From Balanoglossus misakiensis (lineage: Eukaryota > Hemichordata), in assembly GCA_040954595.2 (NCBI GenBank), contig CM082579.2:15872001-15936000 (forward strand): a DNA stretch of 64,000 bases. The letters run 5' to 3'. How positions within the stretch are numbered: the stretch's first letter is position 1; each line of letters starts with the position of its first letter. Shown here one piece after another: positions 39,849 through 47,884 of the stretch. Under the pieces are notes generated by a model that was not told the DNA's origin, did not search any database, and was given only the letters and a program-made list of their open reading frames with translations. Made by a program: the position numbers and the translations under genes.

Positions 39849-40480
39849 TGTAACGGCCTTGTTGATCCATTGAATTTGTATACATGTATATCTGTATGTA
39901 TGTTATACCTGTATCTTATAGTAATTAGTTATTCAATTATTCATATGACGTAATAGTACTTACCTTCAATTGGTTGGTCTTAATTATATGCTAACCACCT
40001 GGAAGTTTCATTTGACCAATGAACACAAGCTAATCTGGCACTATGATGTAATTGCTGATATAAAAGGACATGGTGCATAAAATTGGTCAGTTCACCTCTG
40101 TAGCCAGACCGGCCACACACGTTGGAACTGACATGTATTTGTTCCATTTCAGGTTAGTTTCCTTGTACCTTACCTGTTGCTTGAAGCTTTGTATTTTGGT
40201 GCATTCTACCGACTCATTTCAGCACAAGTAATTGGTGTCTTTAACTTGCGTCAATTTTCCAATTGTATGTCTATATTTTTCACTTGCATGAATTCTGTTG
40301 GAGGTGAACTCCCATACATGTGTGTAATTTAGCAGTTCACCTCTGTAGCCAGACCGGCCACACACGTTGGAACTGACATGTATTTGTTCCATTTCAGTTA
40401 TTAAATGTAAGGCCTATGTCTTTGTTACCCGTAACCTGTTTGGTGTGAATATGTTGGAATGAACGGCGACAACCGTGACA
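39849..40480 (+). repeat. 5' LTR of Gypsy element (632 bp)
   Basis: Starts TGTAACGG and ends CCGTGACA. It contains a TATA box, an initiator-like TCAGTT 28 bp downstream, two 65-bp direct repeats (40088-40152 and 40333-40397), and ATTAAA at 40400-40405 as a candidate poly(A) signal followed by a GT-rich stretch near 40438-40460. Confidence 0.95.
40059..40092 (+). promoter_or_regulatory. Core promoter of Gypsy LTR: TATA box and initiator
   Basis: TATAAAAG at 40059-40066 and TCAGTT at 40087-40092. The A at 40089 lies 30 bp from the TATA start, the usual Pol II spacing. The same pair occurs in the 3' LTR (TATA at 47463-47470). The transcription start is predicted, not shown. Confidence 0.65.
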
Positions 40481-40482
40481 AA

Positions 40483-40501
40483 TGGCGTAGTCGGCAGGAT
40501 T
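40483..40501 (+). other. Primer-binding site complementary to tRNA-Ser
   Basis: TGGCGTAGTCGGCAGGATT begins two bases after the 5' LTR. Its complement is the 3' end of a tRNA-Ser whose acceptor stem begins GTAGTCG, plus CCA; 19 bases match the tRNA 3' end as I recall it. It would prime minus-strand DNA synthesis. Confidence 0.8.
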
Positions 40502-41552
40502 TGGCAATTCCTACGCAAGTTCTTGTTTCGGGACGGAGAGGATGATACTGACAAGTGCCATGTTTTAACTGGTCAGAAGTGTCTGGACAACGGACAACGC
40601 CCAACCAGGTGTGCCTTTCGCTGAGCTGGACGTCCTTGGGGAGCCAACCGGACTGCAGACAGACGGGAGCCAGGTCCAAGCGTCAACGGCGAGGAAAATT
40701 CTCTGCAGAGTGCCAAGTGGTGAAGTCGCTGAACTGTTACCGGCCGGAACTGTTTAGTGTGAAGTGTTCATCGCGGTATACAAGGTATTGTGTGTCCAGA
40801 ACTTGACAGTGTTATTCCGTGCGAACTAGAGACAGTGCGCATAAATTCCGTCCGTGGCGCATAGTTTCCATCTGTGATAACTTCGGACTTGAACTTGTGG
40901 ACTGGGTATTTTATTGCAAACGAACTTTCTGGTTATTCGCCGTAGAACCTGGTGTAACGTAATGTTTGTAAATTTTTCTTAGAAATTTCAATATTGTCTA
41001 TATAATGCAATGTGGTCAAAGTAGTTTTGACTTTGATTTAATTGTTGAAGTGGGCTCCATGTGGATATAAACCCATGTTTTGTTGCCTTTAGCCTGCTTT
41101 AAAAAAAAAAAAAAATTATTTTCTTTCAACAGTATATTTTGGTTAAGTGCTGAAGTATAAATTTTCTTTGTAAATTTCAGTTCATTATTTTCCAAACGAC
41201 GTGAAAAAAAAAAATTGTCAGCGCTTGTTGAAAAAAAAATATTAAGTTATAAGTTAAATATTGTATATTGACTTGAGTTAGTTTATTATTGTATTAGTTA
41301 TTTAGCTGTTTCATTATTATTGAGACTGTCCATGAATGGTCGTATTCATCCAAATCATACATTAGTCTCTATAGAACCTTTGGCAGTGTCTGTAAGCTAT
41401 TCTATGCTTATTTCATTCCCTGTTAACGTATGTGCTATGCCAGTAGATACTGATATTATTGTTAAGATTTTCCAGTGAAATAGCTTGCATTGCATCGTAT
41501 TTAACGACACGTCAGAGTCCTCCCAAATTGCCTCTCATTTTATGGGAAAAAA
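40502..41552 (+). other. Gypsy 5' leader
   Basis: A non-coding leader of ~1.05 kb with A-rich tracts near 41101-41115 and 41203-41240. An upstream ATG at 41542, in another frame, overlaps the gag start. Short ORFs here (for example 40555-40806) have no recognisable motif. Confidence 0.5.
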
Positions 41553-42977
41553 ATGGCTGTGTCCAAAATATCAATTCAAGAGCGAAGCATTTATGTGCAA
41601 CACTTGCCTTTTGGATGTACAAAGAAACATTTTAGAGAATTTATCGAGTTACAGCTTGGTTTGGCCCAGGTTGATCAAATTTATATTTCTGATAAAGATT
41701 CCGCTTTTGTCATATTTGAGAATATAGAATCAGCCACAGCCGCTCTGCCAGTAATACATAAAAGCACTTTTGAAGAAAGCAAATTACGGGCAAGTCGTGT
41801 GACCACAGCCCGAGGGTTGGAACTGTGGCATTTAATTGAGGAAACCGAACAAAGTACTGGCCTAGATTACAATGAAACCAGTGATCCCAAGACATCCAAA
41901 CCCAAAGCAGATGTACAGGAAATTATTAACATGTTGAGTTTACTGTCTGAAGCAGATAGGAAAGCGGTTGCACAGGCCATATCACCTGCTCCACTGAAAC
42001 CAATCGTATCAACCCCTATGCCACATCCGATTCCATTTCCAGCATTTCCAGTACCAACTTCAGTTGCAGATTCTTCACCATTTATTATGTCTTCACCTGC
42101 CCAAGCAGCTGCTGCACAGCCAGTCACAGCCACTACTGCTTTTCACTCGGTGGAATTCCCAAGAATAGTCGTCTTCTCTGGCAAAGGTGATGTCACTTAC
42201 GAAATGTGGCGATATGAAGTTCGAGCACTACAGAGGGAGAATGTGTTTCCGGAGACCATAATTATGCAGGCTGTTCGGAAATCCCTACGAGCGTCCGCTG
42301 CTGAAGTCCTACTACATATGGGAGAAGACATCACAGTGTCCCGATTGATGGCGAAGATGAACATGGTCTTTGGGAAAGTATTGCCACCGGAAGCAGTTTT
42401 GGAAAAATTCTATACAGCACGACAAACGAAGACAGAAAAGGTAGCAGAATGGGCCTGTCGCATCGAAGGACTTTTGGATGAACTCAGATCAGGTCAGTCC
42501 ATCTCTAGTAATTCAGAAGAAACCATGCTTCGAACCAAATTCTTTTCTGGCCTGTCAGATGAGCACATTAAGAATGCAATCAGACACCGATATGATACGG
42601 GAGAAGATTATTCAGGATTGTTGCTAGCCGCAAGAAAGCTTGAAGTAAATAGGGAGACCACTACCAGGGTTCACCAAGCAACTGTTGCTGACAAGACGAT
42701 GATAACCAAATTGGAGGAACTTACCAAAGGTCTGAAGAACTTAGCTGAGAAGGTTGCTGAACTAGAGAAGCGAACTTCAACATCATCAACTCCAGAGTCT
42801 ACTTTTCGCCGACGTGTCAACAATGAAAATGGCCGGGATCGGCGTGGCAACGATGGAACTCGCCAACCCAAACAAGTTTTCCCAGGCAACTGCTTCAAGT
42901 GTGGTGAACATGGACACAAAAAGACAGACTGTCCTTTAAATGGGGAGCGACCAGGCATCCGGAGGGACATGCGCTAG
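41553..42977 (+). CDS. gag: Gag with RRM-like N-terminus and C-terminal zinc knuckle
   Basis: 474 codons. Residues about 11-85 read like an RNA-recognition-motif fold: RSIYVQHLPFG at 11-21 resembles RNP2 and DSAFVIFE at 49-56 resembles RNP1, with suitable helices between and after. Residues 140-200 are a Pro/Ala/Ser linker. Residues about 200-365 form a capsid-like region (EFPRIVVFSG at 201, VRKSLRASAAEVL, MNMVFGKVLPPEAVLEKFY, KVAEWACRIEGLL). Residues 385-408 look coiled-coil. A CX2CX4HX4C knuckle uses C447, C450, H455 and C460. The RRM-like domain plus this capsid type resembles PNMA-family Gags and their Gypsy relatives (family knowledge). Gag would assemble particles and bind RNA. The stop at 42975 is bypassed by the frameshift site at 42935. 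Confidence 0.9.
   Translation: MAVSKISIQERSIYVQHLPFGCTKKHFREFIELQLGLAQVDQIYISDKDSAFVIFENIESATAALPVIHKSTFEESKLRASRVTTARGLELWHLIEETEQSTGLDYNETSDPKTSKPKADVQEIINMLSLLSEADRKAVAQAISPAPLKPIVSTPMPHPIPFPAFPVPTSVADSSPFIMSSPAQAAAAQPVTATTAFHSVEFPRIVVFSGKGDVTYEMWRYEVRALQRENVFPETIIMQAVRKSLRASAAEVLLHMGEDITVSRLMAKMNMVFGKVLPPEAVLEKFYTARQTKTEKVAEWACRIEGLLDELRSGQSISSNSEETMLRTKFFSGLSDEHIKNAIRHRYDTGEDYSGLLLAARKLEVNRETTTRVHQATVADKTMITKLEELTKGLKNLAEKVAELEKRTSTSSTPESTFRRRVNNENGRDRRGNDGTRQPKQVFPGNCFKCGEHGHKKTDCPLNGERPGIRRDMR
42935..42941 (+). promoter_or_regulatory. Probable -1 ribosomal frameshift heptamer between gag and pol
   Basis: T TTA AAT sits in gag reading phase as an X XXY YYZ slippery heptamer (gag codons CCT TTA AAT). 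The -1 frame is open from 42908 through the protease, so a slip here fuses Gag to Pol 34 nt before the gag stop. Downstream sequence is GC-rich, but I did not establish a pseudoknot or stem. Confidence 0.7.
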
Positions 42978-44059
42978 GTCGGAACGGTAACAGTCCCTCT
43001 AATGTTATTGATTCTTTAATAGGCCACGCCAATGAAACTGAGATTGTGCTGGAAGGATCCTCGTGTATTGCGCTGATAGACACCGGGTCCATGGTATCTA
43101 CTGTTGCTGACACTTTTAACAGAGAGAAGCTACAGAAACCAATTCATGACCTGAAGAACTTGGTGAAGGTAGAAGGGGCTAGTGGTACAGAAGTTCCTTA
43201 CCTTGGTTATATTGAAGTTGAAGTGAAATTCCCAGATAGCCATGGACAAGAGATGTCTAAAGATGTATTATTGCTTGTTGTTGAAGACACGGAATATAAT
43301 CAGATGGTTCCAGTTGTGATAGGCACAAATGTTCTCCAACATTTTGTGGATGAAGATACACAGTACAGTACAGATCTATCCTCAGTATGGAGACTAGCAT
43401 ACCAAGCGACTATCCACCGGCAGAGGGCCGAAGGTAGGACATTTACAGTTACCACTACTAAACCCATAACCATTGGACCATACGAACGCACAGTCATCCA
43501 TGGATTTTGCAGAGTGGACCTAAGAAATTGTCAATCAGTAGTTGTGGTGGAACCAGAAAATGACAGACTTTTACCTGGTGGTTTACTTGTTACTCCAGCC
43601 GTGTTGAAGTTAGAGCCTCGTGGTAATTCATGTCGAATCCCAGTAATGGTGACCAACTATGGAGCACGTGCTGTCACAGTTCCCCCTAAAAGCACCCTAT
43701 GTAACATGAACTTAGCATCTAATGTCTCACAGCCTTTAGATCCATATGGAGATGATATTGATACAAACTCAGATGGGACCACCTCACCAAAAGTACCCGA
43801 TTGGCTGATAAAAGACCTGGGATTACAAGAGGCAGATACAGAATTAACAGAAATCCAGAAAGACCAAGCCTTGGCTACCATTGGTAAATGGCAAACCGTG
43901 TTCTCTACAGGTGAGAGAGATTTGGGACACACAACATTGGTAACACATTCGATAAAGTTAACGGATGAAACCCCCTTTAAAGATAAATACCGTCGATTCC
44001 TATGGGTATGTACGAAGAATTGCAACAGTACCTGCAAGATATGCTACAGAGTGGTGTGA
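42938..44059 (+). CDS. pol: Pol part 1: aspartic protease and start of reverse transcriptase (-1 frame)
   Basis: This frame is open from just upstream of the slippery site to a stop at 44057-44059; its first in-frame ATG is at 43046, but frameshift entry is more likely. The protease active site is IDTGS (Asp codon at 43079). A following region carries a retropepsin-like stretch (VVIGTNVLQHF). The frame then enters the usual pre-RT segment (HSIKL near 43950). At about 43994-43996 the homology leaves this frame and continues in the next one, so the last ~20 codons here are out-of-frame readthrough. Protease would cleave Gag and Gag-Pol. Confidence 0.85.
   Translation, partial: KWGATRHPEGHALGRNGNSPSNVIDSLIGHANETEIVLEGSSCIALIDTGSMVSTVADTFNREKLQKPIHDLKNLVKVEGASGTEVPYLGYIEVEVKFPDSHGQEMSKDVLLLVVEDTEYNQMVPVVIGTNVLQHFVDEDTQYSTDLSSVWRLAYQATIHRQRAEGRTFTVTTTKPITIGPYERTVIHGFCRVDLRNCQSVVVVEPENDRLLPGGLLVTPAVLKLEPRGNSCRIPVMVTNYGARAVTVPPKSTLCNMNLASNVSQPLDPYGDDIDTNSDGTTSPKVPDWLIKDLGLQEADTELTEIQKDQALATIGKWQTVFSTGERDLGHTTLVTHSIKLTDETPFKDKYRRFLWVCTKNCNSTCKICYRVV
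43991..43999 (+). other. Inactivating frameshift in pol
   Basis: Family-like reverse transcriptase sequence ends in one frame at about 43994 and resumes in another at about 43996, consistent with loss of one base relative to an intact element. The local sequence is neither a homopolymer nor a slippery heptamer, so programmed frameshifting is unlikely. An assembly error is possible. Confidence 0.75.
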
Positions 44060-47000
44060 TTAGAGAATCAAACAGCCCGTGGTCCTCAAATGTTGTATGT
44101 GTCAGAAAACCTGATGGGAAGCTGAGGGTGTGTATTGATTATAGACGTCTCAACGCCAAAACCATTAAAGACGCTTACGCATTACCCCGGGTATTGGATA
44201 CGCTTGATAACCTTAGTAACGCCGAGTGGTTTTCATCGCTTGATCTACGGTCTGGATATTACCAAGTAGAGATGGCTGAAGACGACAAAGCGAAGACAGC
44301 TTTCACGGTGGGAAACTTCGGCTTATTTGAATTCAACCGTATGTCTATGGGTCTGACCAACGCACCTGCAACTTTCCAGCGTCTCATGGAGAAGTGTTTT
44401 GGAGAATTGGCGTTCAGAGAATGTTGTGTGTATTTAGATGACATCATAGTATTTTCGAAGACTTTTGAAGACCACCTCAATAGATTGGAGCGGGTATTCC
44501 AGCGACTGGCATCACATGGATTAAAGTTGAAGGCAACGAAATGTGTTTTATTCCAGAAGAAGGTGAAATATCTTGGACACGTGGTATCAGCCGACGGAAT
44601 TACAACGGACCCAGACAAGGTAGCAGCTCTGAAGGAATGGCCAATACCCACTACTGTAACAGAACTGAGAAGATTTCTTGGATTTGCAGGGTATTACAGG
44701 AGATTTATCCAAAGCTACAGTAATATTGCCAAGCCACTTAACGACTTGCTGTGTGGACGTCAGTCAAGGAATAAGGCGGGAAAATTTGAAAAACTCCAGT
44801 GGGGACAACAGGAACAACAAGCTTTCGACACTCTGAGGAAGAGCCTAATGTCGTCACCAATACTAGCCTTTGCTGACTACTCACTTCCATTTGAAATACA
44901 TACTGATGCAAGTTCCACAGGTCTGGGAGCAGTGCTGTATCAACGCCAGAAAGGTATTCTCAGAGTAATTGCCTATGCAAGTAGAGGACTCACCAAGTCT
45001 GAAAGTAATTATCCAGCTCATAAATTAGAATTTTTGGCACTGAAATGGGCCGTCACCAAGAAGTTCAACGACTACCTGTATGGAAGCAAATTCACTGTGT
45101 TTACAGACAACAACCCTTTGACGTATGTGTTAACTTCTGCGAAACTGGATGCGGTGGGACACAGATGGTTGTCAGACTTGTCATTGTACGACTTCTCTAT
45201 TGTTTACCGGAGTGGTAAGAAGAATATAGAGGCTGACGCTTTGTCTAGGATTCCATGGAATAGAGAGAATCCAGAGACGGAAACCAATCTGGGAGCCGAT
45301 GTAGTCCAGGCGCTTTGTCGAGCAACAGAAGGTCCATACGTAACTTCATTCGGAATGGTAGCAGATGAGGACAGACCTGCAGTAGTTCAAGGTGGGGATG
45401 ATGTGTTCTGGAAGACGGAGCAGTCCAAAGATTCAACAATACGGTATGTGACTGATCAGCTTGAAAAGGACCACAAACCACTTATGAGAGATCATACAGG
45501 AGATGTCAGACTACTTATACGAGATTGGAAACGCCTTGTTCTGAAGAATGGAGTCCTATACAGGAAATGCTTCATCGATGATATACAATATTTGCAACTT
45601 GTCTTACCAGTACACCATAGAAAAGATGTCCTGGAGGAACTACATGATAAACTTGGACACTTTGGCCAAGATAAAACCCTGGATCTGGTACGACGAAGAT
45701 TCTACTGGCCTAGGATGTCGATGGATGTTCAAAAGAAAGTGGAACATTGTTTACCATGCATTCGCAGGAAAAGTTCAACTTCCTTACCCAGAACTCCCTT
45801 GGTTAATATTCACACATCACAACCGATGGAAATGGTGTGCATCGACTTTCTCCATATACCAACACCAGATCAAGGATATAGCAACATATTAGTGATGACG
45901 GACCATTTCACTCGATACGCTATAGCAGTACCTACAAAGAACCAGTCTGCCAAAACAACTGCCAAAGCATTGTTTGAACATTTGATTTTGCATTATGGGT
46001 TCCCAGGACGATTACACAGTGACCAGGGGCGAAACTTTGAGTCGTCTACAATTCAGGAACTTTGCCGAATAGCAAATATTAAGAAGTCCAGGACCACTCC
46101 ATACCACCCCCAGGGAAATGGAATGTGCGAACGATTTAATAAGACGTTATTACAGATGCTTGGAACTATGAATGAAGACAACAAAACAAGATGGGCTTCA
46201 CATGTCAATACGATGGTTCATGCCTATAATTCTACAAAGCATGAAAGCACCGGATATTCACCTTTCTTTTTGATGTTTGGTCGTGAACCAAGACTGCCTA
46301 TAGATGTATCTGGACATGCAGACCAGACCAACCTAGAATGTGGTGGAACAGTTTCAGATTATGTGACGAAACTTGCCGAACGGTTGGATTACGCCTATAA
46401 AGTAGCAACGGAACGGTCTGTTAAGTCTGGTGAACGGCAGAAGAAGTCATATGATAGAAAAGTGAAGGTGGCCATAATACAACCTGGTGATACTGTGTTG
46501 GTGAAGAATACAGGACCTAAAGACAATTACAAATTGGCAGACCAATGGGAAAAGGATCCATATACAGTGATTTCACAGCCCATAGAAGACATTCCAGTAT
46601 ACGTGGTACAAAAAAAAGTTAAGGGTGGAAGGAAGCGGACACTACATAGAAATTTGCTACTCCCAATACCAATAATTCCGGACGAACTGGATGACGATGT
46701 TAACACCAAGATGACGCAGCGTGATGTTAAGCAGAGTGTACCGGGTGTTATCAACGATGCTACCCAGGATGCAGTGGACGAAGAGGATGACGGCATTGGT
46801 AAATTGCAATTCGTGTCAACTATCAACTTGCCAACAGAACACAATGCTCTTAATCCTACTGCTGCAGAATTCATCCCATCCAGAAGAGAAAGTTCCCTGA
46901 TGGACAACCCCACAAGTATGGTTAATCCGGATGGACCTTCTCAAGTACTTACCTCAGATTTCTCGAATCATATTTTGCAAAGTACGGATGGTTGGTCATC

Positions 47001-47193
47001 GAGCGATCCAGATGGTATCACTCCTGCTACAACCAACATCAGTCCTGACTCCAGTAGTAGTACTCAACCTGAACCACGCTATCCTACACGACAGAGACGA
47101 CCTCCAGATAGATATAGTCCCGAACAATGGAATCTAAAACAGTTTGCTCATACGACTTTATCTTCTATACCATTTATTAATTGCCACTATTAA
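44002..47193 (+). CDS. pol: Pol part 2: reverse transcriptase, RNase H and integrase
   Basis: 1063 codons from an internal Met; the true start is upstream, across the frameshift. Reverse transcriptase has GVIRESNSPWSS, CIDYRRLN, SSLDLRSGYYQ, FNRMSMGLTNAPATFQ and the catalytic YLDD at 144-147. RNase H has HTDASS with Asp302 and later TDNNPLTY. Integrase has an HHCC zinc site (H548, H553, C583, C586) and the D,D-35-E triad D615, D674, E710. A GPY/F-like segment follows (about residues 850-890), then a low-complexity tail to the stop at 47191. I saw no chromodomain. It would copy the element RNA and insert the cDNA, but this copy needs the upstream frame. Confidence 0.93.
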   Translation: MGMYEELQQYLQDMLQSGVIRESNSPWSSNVVCVRKPDGKLRVCIDYRRLNAKTIKDAYALPRVLDTLDNLSNAEWFSSLDLRSGYYQVEMAEDDKAKTAFTVGNFGLFEFNRMSMGLTNAPATFQRLMEKCFGELAFRECCVYLDDIIVFSKTFEDHLNRLERVFQRLASHGLKLKATKCVLFQKKVKYLGHVVSADGITTDPDKVAALKEWPIPTTVTELRRFLGFAGYYRRFIQSYSNIAKPLNDLLCGRQSRNKAGKFEKLQWGQQEQQAFDTLRKSLMSSPILAFADYSLPFEIHTDASSTGLGAVLYQRQKGILRVIAYASRGLTKSESNYPAHKLEFLALKWAVTKKFNDYLYGSKFTVFTDNNPLTYVLTSAKLDAVGHRWLSDLSLYDFSIVYRSGKKNIEADALSRIPWNRENPETETNLGADVVQALCRATEGPYVTSFGMVADEDRPAVVQGGDDVFWKTEQSKDSTIRYVTDQLEKDHKPLMRDHTGDVRLLIRDWKRLVLKNGVLYRKCFIDDIQYLQLVLPVHHRKDVLEELHDKLGHFGQDKTLDLVRRRFYWPRMSMDVQKKVEHCLPCIRRKSSTSLPRTPLVNIHTSQPMEMVCIDFLHIPTPDQGYSNILVMTDHFTRYAIAVPTKNQSAKTTAKALFEHLILHYGFPGRLHSDQGRNFESSTIQELCRIANIKKSRTTPYHPQGNGMCERFNKTLLQMLGTMNEDNKTRWASHVNTMVHAYNSTKHESTGYSPFFLMFGREPRLPIDVSGHADQTNLECGGTVSDYVTKLAERLDYAYKVATERSVKSGERQKKSYDRKVKVAIIQPGDTVLVKNTGPKDNYKLADQWEKDPYTVISQPIEDIPVYVVQKKVKGGRKRTLHRNLLLPIPIIPDELDDDVNTKMTQRDVKQSVPGVINDATQDAVDEEDDGIGKLQFVSTINLPTEHNALNPTAAEFIPSRRESSLMDNPTSMVNPDGPSQVLTSDFSNHILQSTDGWSSSDPDGITPATTNISPDSSSSTQPEPRYPTRQRRPPDRYSPEQWNLKQFAHTTLSSIPFINCHY

Positions 47194-47252
47194 TCAAATA
47201 TCTTTAACTTACTTTAAATGACGAGGACGCCATTTCTCCTCGCAGGGGTGTG
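47194..47252 (+). other. 3' untranslated gap with candidate polypurine tract
   Basis: Only 59 bases separate the pol stop from the 3' LTR. AGGGG near 47244-47248 is a weak polypurine-tract candidate; it is interrupted by TG before the LTR, so the exact plus-strand primer is uncertain. Confidence 0.4.
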
Positions 47253-47884
47253 TGTAACGGCCTTGTTGATCCATTGAATTTGTATACATGTATATCTGTA
47301 TGTATGTTATACCTGTATCTTATAGTAATTAGTTATTCAATTATTCATATGACGTAATAGTACTTACCTTCAATTGGTTGGTCTTAATTATATGCAAACC
47401 ACCTGGAAGTTTCATTTGACCAATGAACACAAGCTAATCTGGCACTATGATGTAATTGCTGATATAAAAGGACATGGTGCATAAAATTGGTCAGTTCACC
47501 TCTGTAGCCAGACCGGCCACACACGTTGGAACTGACATGTATTTGTTCCATTTCAGGTTAGTTTCCTTGTACCTTACCTGTTGCTTGAAGCTTTGTATTT
47601 TGGTGCATTCTACCGACTCATTTCAGCACAAGTAATTGGTGTCTTTAACTTGCGTCAATTTTCCAATTGTATGTCTATATTTTTCACTTGCATGAATTCT
47701 GTTGGAGGTGAACTCCCATACATGTGTGTAATTTAGCAGTTCACCTCTGTAGCCAGACCGGCCACACACGTTGGAACTGACATGTATTTGTTCCATTTCA
47801 GTTATTAAATGTAAGGCCTATGTCTTTGTTACCCGTAACCTGTTTGGTGTGAATATGTTGGAATGAACGGCGACAACCGTGACA
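47253..47884 (+). repeat. 3' LTR of Gypsy element (632 bp)
   Basis: Same length and ends as the 5' LTR with one visible difference. TATA box at 47463-47470; direct repeats at 47492-47556 and 47737-47801. Confidence 0.95.

Larger units (their letters stand above)
39849..47884 (+). mobile_element. Ty3/Gypsy LTR retrotransposon, nearly complete, PNMA-like Gag
   Basis: An 8036-bp element. The 632-bp LTRs (39849-40480 and 47253-47884) differ at one base by eye (TATGCTAACC versus TATGCAAACC). The 4-bp duplication TATA (39845-39848, 47885-47888) explains the flanks, since intact monomers read CACTATATATAGG. The order is LTR, tRNA-Ser primer site, ~1.07-kb leader, gag, protease in the -1 frame, reverse transcriptase, RNase H, integrase, LTR: the Ty3/Gypsy order. 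A single-base frameshift before the reverse transcriptase core probably inactivates this copy despite its youth. Confidence 0.95.

Noticed and set aside
40483-40501. tRNA-Ser gene
   Set aside because: Only the 3' terminal complement is present next to an LTR, so it is a primer-binding site, not a tRNA gene.
40425-40806. Overlapping ORFs on both strands in the Gypsy LTR and leader
   Set aside because: They lie across the primer-binding site and leader, lack motifs and start inside the LTR.
47194-47252. Possible env gene after Gypsy pol
   Set aside because: Only 59 bases lie between the pol stop and the LTR, with no room for one.
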